DNA of 64,000 nucleotides from Metallyticus violacea (Eukaryota; Arthropoda; Insecta; Mantodea; Metallyticidae): contig CM060834.1 in assembly GCA_030762175.1 (NCBI GenBank), forward strand, positions 34,167,501 through 34,231,500. The letters are read 5' to 3'. Under the pieces are notes generated by a model that saw only the letters and a program-made list of their open reading frames with translations, did no database searches and was not told where the DNA came from. The position numbers and the translations under genes were made by a program. This document shows, piece after piece, positions 57,725 through 64,000 of this stretch; position 1 is the stretch's first letter, and each line of letters begins with the position of its first letter.

Positions 57725-60700
57725 CTGATGTTTGTTAATAACTCATAGTGAACCCATCTTTCGAACAAGTATACTACACGATCAGACTTCTGATATTGAC
57801 ATTTAAGCCTCACATAGCTTTTAAGTTTTCCTGGAGTAGTTTTAAATACTTCAAATTGCCTCATAAATTTATACCTGAAATTAAGCTTCTACTTCAAACG
57901 TGTAGTAACAAAGTTCATAATTAAATTTCCGTATTAATTACTTAGCACTTTAGCGCGTTTAATCGCTATGATGAAGGATAAATTATCTTTACACTGAATA
58001 AACTGGGAATCAGAAGAGTCTTGGGAAATGGAGAGTGTAGAGACCATAAATATAAACTTCCCATTTTATCAAAGTCGTTTTGAATGGATTGTGCGAAATT
58101 TTTATCTGAAACTTGTTAAGTTGGTAAATTATTCCTGCAAAATTCCATCGTTATACTTCTAAACGCTATTTGATTTAAAAATATAAAATTGCTTCAGTAA
58201 TAAGAAGAAATCCAAAAGTTGGAACTAATTTAGGTACATCTTCCTAAGTAAGGATGCTCAATTCAAATTGTTTTGGAATGTTTACTATTATTTACTTGAA
58301 CTTCGAAAGAAAAATCAGTTGCCCAATTGCAATACATTTAAATAAAACTTTTTACATTAGTATTGGTTTTGTGCAACTATTTTTTTTACTTAAATGTTAA
58401 ATAATTTATTTTTCTCATTAAGTATAAGTAAAATTTCAAAAAGCAATAGTAAAAATCCCAGAACCTAATATGAGCATATTTTCTGAGAAAATGTACAAAA
58501 AATTGTTGCATTTTTATTTATTTTTTATTACTGAAGCCATTTTAAGATTTTTATAGACTATTTTGAAATAAAACAATGAAACTTTCAAGGGCAGTGGTCC
58601 ATATGTTCTACAGGTTATTTTTCTTAAGTTCAATGTTTAATAATTTGCACGTTTGAAAGTTGGCATTACTGCCCAGCACCTTTTCTGTAGCCTTGGGGTG
58701 TATTCGTGTGCTCCAGGATATTTTTTAGAGATAAGGACAAATACACGCATGCCTGAATATCAAATATATCTTCTGATTGACTTATTTGAGGATAAAACGT
58801 GCTACAGCAAAATGGAGCACATTGGATCATCGATACTGTTAGTAGTCACGGTTTATTGTATTTCTATGGATCTACAAAACATTTGACGAATCATAACCAC
58901 TCTCCCTTAATATACTATTACAATAACAAAAATATACATTCTACTAAGATTTATAATACTTTTAGTTCGTACACAAGCTTTGCGTTTTCTTTTAGTTAAT
59001 AAATACAATAACGGTCCAAATGTTGGCAATACTTATTTAGTCTTTCATAACAATCGATAGTCTAGTTCCAGTTACAGAAACAATACTTTCGTGTTTAAAA
59101 TAACACTATGAACTCGGCAAGCAGTTTGTTGAATCGTTCTTTCTCTAGACGGATTCTGGAAGAAAAATAAAAGCCAAACCCCTACTTTAAATATTACAAA
59201 GTCAGGAAAAGAGTATCGATAAACACTACAGACGAAAGGAGCACCGCATAAAATATATATTTCATCATTAGTAAATATTTTTCCATTCATTGTAACACAC
59301 TCATGTTTTTTCAACCAGCCGCGACTGGAAACTTTATAAGAATAATACGTTAATCTTGACAAGTATCAAACAGAATTTTGAGTATAATCCATTGAACATT
59401 ATGACAGTATGTAATGTTGTGACCCAAACTGTCCCTTTAAATTTCCTGCACATAATTAGTTAATGCAAGTCACTGAAGGAATCGGAGTTTGGCCTATCTC
59501 AGTGTCTTTCCTCTTATTTGTGTTGTATTCGGCTCGCATCTTCTCTAGGAGTCCTTGGCTATTAAGGGGAAATCATGGTTGGACAGAGGTAAAGGATTTT
59601 TTTTTTTCCTCTTTATCCAGGATGGTGGTGTTTTCTCTTCGCTACATTTCAAAATTCGAACTTTATTTGAGGTCAACTTCCAAACGTTTACGTACAATGT
59701 GGCACAGGTAAACTTTTGATGTTGGTTTTTGAGGAAATGTGAAATATGTATTTTGTATTCAGTTACGTACATGCAGAAGAGGTATACATTTTTATTAATT
59801 CTGTACTTATGTGGCTGATTACATGTTTGCTTTAATAATACATTTAACTTTATTAAGAAATTTAGATGTTAATGCATGATTTATCCGTTTGTGGTTAAAT
59901 AGGAAATTTATGCCTGTCAACGTTATGAGCGTGAAGTAATTGTTTTAGGGATGGAGGATTATTAAATACTATTCTGCAATTCTCATTCGACGTATTTTAC
60001 TAAGGTTATTCATTTTACTTTTATTTATTTATTTATTTATTTATTTATTGCGCAGTAGAAGTATGTACTCTGAAACTACCAACCCATGCATATAGCAGTT
60101 CTTGACTTATGCCTGTATTGATATGAAATGTCTACTATTGCAATGTTTTATTTAAATTAGCAATTCATTTATATTTAAAAAAATTCAATTTGTATTACAT
60201 TATTTCCCACTTTTATTTTAATTAATGTATGTAAGTAAATGTAAGCTGCTCTTATATGGTTGGTATTCATATTATACTCTCTTTTATTGTTTTTCTGTTC
60301 ATATCCACTCCAGTCACCTTCCCCACTTGTTTTCTTTCCTGTCTAGTGTCAACGGAAGGGCACTAATTAAAAATTTCAAATCCATACCAAAAAAGTTGCG
60401 GAGCAAAAACTGGGAAAAGTTATAGTCTACTTTTATATGCATATTCATTTCCTCGACACTTCCCAGTTACCTTAAACTGATCCAACATCGAGGGACTTGA
60501 TCCAAGCCGCTTCGAACTTTCCTTTCTTATTAGGCTTCAAACCGATGTTCCTATATAAAACATAATACCGTATGTTATTAATATACAACATTAAAAGCTA
60601 TTACTCATTCATATTAAGATGTTGAAACGGTCTGTCTTTTTATTTTCCGAACTCTTTTGGCACTGTTTAAGAAACTGCGCATAGCTGGATGAAATTCCTG

Positions 60701-60790
60701 TTGTTTTTTTCATTTCTTTCAAGGTTATATGCAGGCACTATTTTTCAACGTTCTCCAGAAATATAGATCATAAAGGAGATCGATTGAACA
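57725..60790. other. Unassigned AT-rich DNA
   Basis: No recognised gene. It contains a TTTA tetranucleotide repeat at 60020-60049. Short open frames at 58653-59772 are not convincing. Confidence 0.45.
60020..60049. repeat. (TTTA)n microsatellite
   Basis: About seven TTTA units. Confidence 0.9.
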
Positions 60791-60794
60791 TTTA

Positions 60795-61645
60795 TTCTAA
60801 CTATTTCACTTAAATGATGCTAACTTTAAATCGATCAATGGAACGAAACAAAATTTTGAATTTTGACCAATCACAGCCGGATATCGCAATGAAATTATCG
60901 AAAAAAAATTTATCAAATCCGTTTTATCACGCGGCGTACATTTGTCATTTGGTCATTGTAGCCAACTCTATACCTCCACTATATAATTCCTGAGCACGCA
61001 TCACTGACCACTTTACTGTGTTTTCAGTGATTGTATATTTTGCTAACTTAATGTGTATTCACTCAAACAATTGTTTTTTGCGTATTCAGTCAAACAGTCT
61101 GAAATCATTTTGAAAATTATGTAACAATATCTGCCTAAGCAATTATAAATTTTAATAAACACGTTGTTCAGAATGGTAAAATGTTTCTCTCTTTTGTTTT
61201 TCTCAGTTGATATAAGTAAATCGAACGGTAGCGATTATAACAGTCGACTTTCGTCTATTTCAGACTCAGGTTTCAGAATAGGTAGGTATTCATAAGTATA
61301 AAACTTTATACAATTGTTAATAATCCGTGCGAGAATTTCAAATATAGATTACTTTTATTCTTATTCTATTCATGAAATAGTCCCAAATCCGTATTTGGCT
61401 CTCCTCTATTGCATTACTGACAATCGACATATGTCTGTTGCTAGATGGCTTGAAAAGGTTAAGTATTCATAATACAACTGTACAATTATAATAGTGTAAG
61501 ACAAGTTTACAGGAGTTATATTTCAATTCTTATTTTATTCCTGAAATAGTCCTAATACATATTAGTAGAGAGTCTGCGCTTTCTACTAAGTTCATGAATT
61601 TATGGGCAATCTCAGACCCTCTTGTGATATTACTTGTAATAATCC
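60795..61645 (-). repeat. Unidentified ~0.8-kb interspersed repeat, copy 2
   Basis: Inverted copy of 48746-49545. Shared landmarks, read here on the plus strand, are CCAACTCTATACCTCCACTA near 60962, AATTCCTGAGCACGCATCACTG near 60986, AGTCAAACAGTCTGAAATCATTT near 61088, TAAACACGTTGTTCA near 61157, TCGAACGGTAGCGATTATAACAGTCGACT near 61220-61248 (quoted in parts with the partner), TACTGACAATCGACAT near 61417 and AATCTCAGACCCTC near 61608. The copies differ by many substitutions and indels, so the insertions are old and independent. Confidence 0.8.
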
Positions 61646-61729
61646 CGCGTCGAACACTAAGAAATATGTAAGTGCTGGTGAAAAAATTTCGTTCCCTCTA
61701 CATAATTGATTAAACACCAGCAAATTCAT

Positions 61730-61980
61730 ATCAAGTCGGTCTCAATCCCGGCTGAATTAGATGAATTTTTCAGGGTGTAAAAGTCAGACTTTCAGCCATA
61801 GGTACCATATCGTGCATTTAAGGATCGCTAAAGAATGTCATACGATTCATGTCCAAGTAATAACTTACTATCCTACTAGATGGTGATCTAGTAACTCTGT
61901 TACATTTTCCTTGGAATTGTGGCCTCTAGAACATACCTAAGATCTTCATGGGCCGTAGTGCCAGTAAATAAAAAAAAATA
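61730..61980 (+). repeat. SINE-like remnant related to family A
   Basis: Starts with a degraded box-B region (GTCTCAATCCCGGCTGAA near 61738), then a GATGAATTTTTCAGGGTGTAAAA segment like the start of the family-A body, followed by a body that no longer aligns well. It ends GTAGTGCCAGTAAATAAAA plus a short A run. It may be a separate SINE family sharing the head. Confidence 0.45.
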
Positions 61981-61999
61981 TATATATTTCGACGTTCAG

Positions 62000-62620
62000 A
62001 AAAGCCGCACAGAAATGGAAAAGTTGATGGCTAACAGATTACGTTAGAAAGCACAGACCATTACCCTAAATGAAATGCGTTGTTCTACTGCTCTCAAAAG
62101 TGAGGATTTTGACGTTCTTTAATCAGCTTTTCATTTTTCAGCGATTGCTTCCTAACAGCTCCACGGTAAATTATCCTCTTGTTTACTTACTCTTCCCAGT
62201 TAATCAAAAGTTTTAGTAATCTTCCCTCTCATCATTTCCATACCACTGAAATGAGTGTGTTTTTATTCTACGTAAATCTGTTTCTTCTGCAGCCATTTCT
62301 GTTCTTATGAAATCATTCCTCATATGTGTTTCCTACAGATTCTCATATTTCTTCACAAACTACCAGTTGCTGTCTCTTCCAGTCTTTACTGCAATCATTC
62401 ATTCATCGGCCAGCTCTCTGAACCATATATTAGAATACTCTCTACTGTTCTTCGCACTAATACATTCTGACACAGTTGTTGCTAAAGATTAATCTCTTAA
62501 AGCAAAATGTGTAATCGTTTGATATACGAAGCAGCAGTGTCAAATACAATTAATGTTCATTTTTAATTATTTCATTAGGTATAATCAACAGGTCAGTATT
62601 CTTAAATACATTAAATAATC
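62000..62620. other. Unassigned DNA
   Basis: No gene or repeat recognised. Confidence 0.5.
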
Positions 62621-62623
62621 CAT

Positions 62624-62649
62624 AATCATCATCATCATCATCATCATCT
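62624..62649. repeat. (ATC)n microsatellite
   Basis: About eight ATC/TCA units. Confidence 0.85.
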
Positions 62650-62699
62650 ACTTATAGAATTAGATTTAGTTCCGGGTTCTAATGGATCCATTCGAACTT

Positions 62700-62910
62700 A
62701 GTTATACCTAGCATCTACAGAAGTCAGAGGAATAGTTGTCAGCCAATAGTTACGTGCATTCTAATGTGATGCTAAGGTATGGGGTTCTTTAACGTGTCGT
62801 AAACACGGGACAAATGGCTTTACTTTCCTCCCGGAAGACTTCGGTTCGAGATTTAGCAGTTTTGGGTTTAGAGGAGAGCGTGTACCTCTAGACCATGAAG
62901 AATAAATTAA
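62700..62910 (-). repeat. SINE-like remnant, antisense
   Basis: On the minus strand, TAGAGGTACACGCTCTCCTC (about 62885-62904) and a box-B-like ATCTCGAACCGAAG near 62850 resemble a tRNA head. They are followed by GGGAGGAAAGTAAAGCC and a TGTCCCGTGTTTACGACACG segment similar to the family-A body. The 3' half differs from family A. Confidence 0.45.
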
Positions 62911-62914
62911 TGCT

Positions 62915-63630
62915 TGGAATTGTTAAAATGATCATGCTACTTTAATTTTGTAAATTGTTACATCCTTTTTTGCATAGCTGAGAAGGTAGTTGGAAGAAAG
63001 ATATTTTTAAAAATGAATGGTATTTATTACCTATAATTTCAGATTATTTATAATATAATAATAAAATTATGCTTTTCCTATTATATGTGTTCTGTTTTAA
63101 TGAGGGTTAACAAGCACCCTTTTTGAGAGAAGTTCTTAATAGAAGGAACGTAGATTAACAATAAATTTATTTTTAAATGTAAACAACTAAACGTTTTTCA
63201 ATGTAAATAAGCTTTTGATCACATCGCAAGCAAATACAATAAATATTGTTTCACATAATAATTCTCCTCTAAATACTTTTGGGTAGCTACTGAGGAGCAA
63301 GCTATTTTATCACAAAAAGTACTTCAATATATTTCCTCATAAATTATTATTTTAAACTCATTAAAGTCTTTCTGTATTTTAGAAAACATCTCCTTCCCAA
63401 TAATGCTGTATCAAAGTTCAAAGATTTCTGAAAGATCAAGGTTAACTTTAAAATTGAAAACCTCTTGCATATGTGCAGAGTTAAAGCCTTATGGAAGACG
63501 ATCAAGAGATATTTATGATACATTTTCAAGTGATAGTAATGTCACCTAAAGTTTTTTGGTGAAAGCACTAAGTTGACTACTTGAATGTTTGTAATAAATA
63601 TCATCGATTGCTGCCAGGTTGCAACTCTGA
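62915..63630. other. Unassigned AT-rich DNA
   Basis: No recognised gene. Confidence 0.5.
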
Positions 63631-63679
63631 CATCAAGGATACACTGAATTATTTCCCAATTCTTGATAATGTAGTACTA

Positions 63680-64000
63680 TCTTACAATATAATCTCCTTT
63701 CAAATTAATGCATTTGCGTCATGTAGTGTTACACCCTCAATGATATCGCGGTAACACTCTGCAGATCACTCAGCCATTTTCTTGATGCCTATGATTTCCT
63801 CATCATCAAATCTCCTCTCGCAGATTGCATTTTTAAGATGGTCGAATGCATAACAAATTAGAAGGTTGAAGGAAGTACAGTCCACCATATTTGACTGATT
63901 TTTTTTTCTCGGGAGCATACACTTGTGTCTTCATGTTGTTGTAAAGAAGTATTTAACTCATATCTTGTAAGCACGAATGCACCGAAATCGCTTCAACTTC
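63680..64000 (-). pseudogene. C-terminal part of an antisense mariner transposase, cut by window edge
   Basis: On the minus strand the C-terminal end reads KCINLKGDYIVR (about 63681-63716), the mariner terminal signature KCI..(K/N)GDY. Upstream in a different frame, FDHLKNAICERRFDDEEIIG (about 63796-63855) corresponds to the segment after the third catalytic aspartate, and AECYRDIIEGV follows it. The catalytic box itself is degraded or beyond the edge. It is a different lineage from the other mariners in the window. The rest, including the 5' end, lies past 64000; the 3' TIR should lie near or below 63640 but was not identified. Confidence 0.8.

Noticed and set aside
1..64000. CRISPR arrays, operons, ribosome binding sites, rRNA and functional tRNA genes
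   Set aside because: None seen. Composition and repeats are eukaryotic, the microsatellites are not spacer arrays, and the tRNA-like sequences are SINE heads or degenerate.

Overview
The window looks like eukaryotic, AT-rich, repeat-laden intergenic or intronic DNA from an arthropod. The evidence is the absence of any convincing multi-exon or single-exon host gene in 64 kb, many microsatellites and homopolymer runs, two families of tRNA-derived SINEs with target-site duplications, and a large set of decayed Tc1/mariner DNA transposons of insect-type lineages. An insect with a large genome, possibly a cockroach, termite or other polyneopteran, is my best guess. That taxonomic guess rests on general impression and is not proven here.

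Layout. 1-12 kb: AT-rich filler with two antisense SINEs (2164-2434, 2646-2914), a full-length sense SINE (10153-10440) sitting inside an apparently open reading frame, and a decayed Tc1-like element with a DUF4817-like helix-turn-helix (about 11.3-12.1 kb). 12.9-14.1 kb: a mariner remnant bounded by imperfect terminal inverted repeats (TIRs). 14-31 kb: mostly unique DNA with SINE copies, a TAC triplet array (23.5 kb) and several motif-rich, less AT-rich blocks that look like candidate conserved non-coding elements. 31.3-32.9 kb: an antisense Tc1-like element with both TIRs and TA flanks. 33-43 kb: unique DNA with three or four SINEs and a strong hairpin at 38.54 kb. 43.5-52 kb: a transposon-dense block with three different mariners side by side (one with clean TIRs, TA flanks and two internal tandem duplications), a 0.8-kb unidentified repeat, and a second DUF4817-type Tc1-like remnant. 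53-64 kb: one intact SINE with an 11-bp duplication, an inverted second copy of the 0.8-kb repeat at 60.8-61.6 kb, SINE-like debris, and the 3' part of another antisense mariner running off the right edge.

Every transposase seen is broken by stops and frameshifts, so no autonomous element is present. Nothing here forms a pathway. The interest lies in the repeat biology, in a SINE that interrupts a reading frame, and in unique blocks that may be cis-regulatory. Family calls rest on visual recognition of protein motifs and would need homology searches to confirm.
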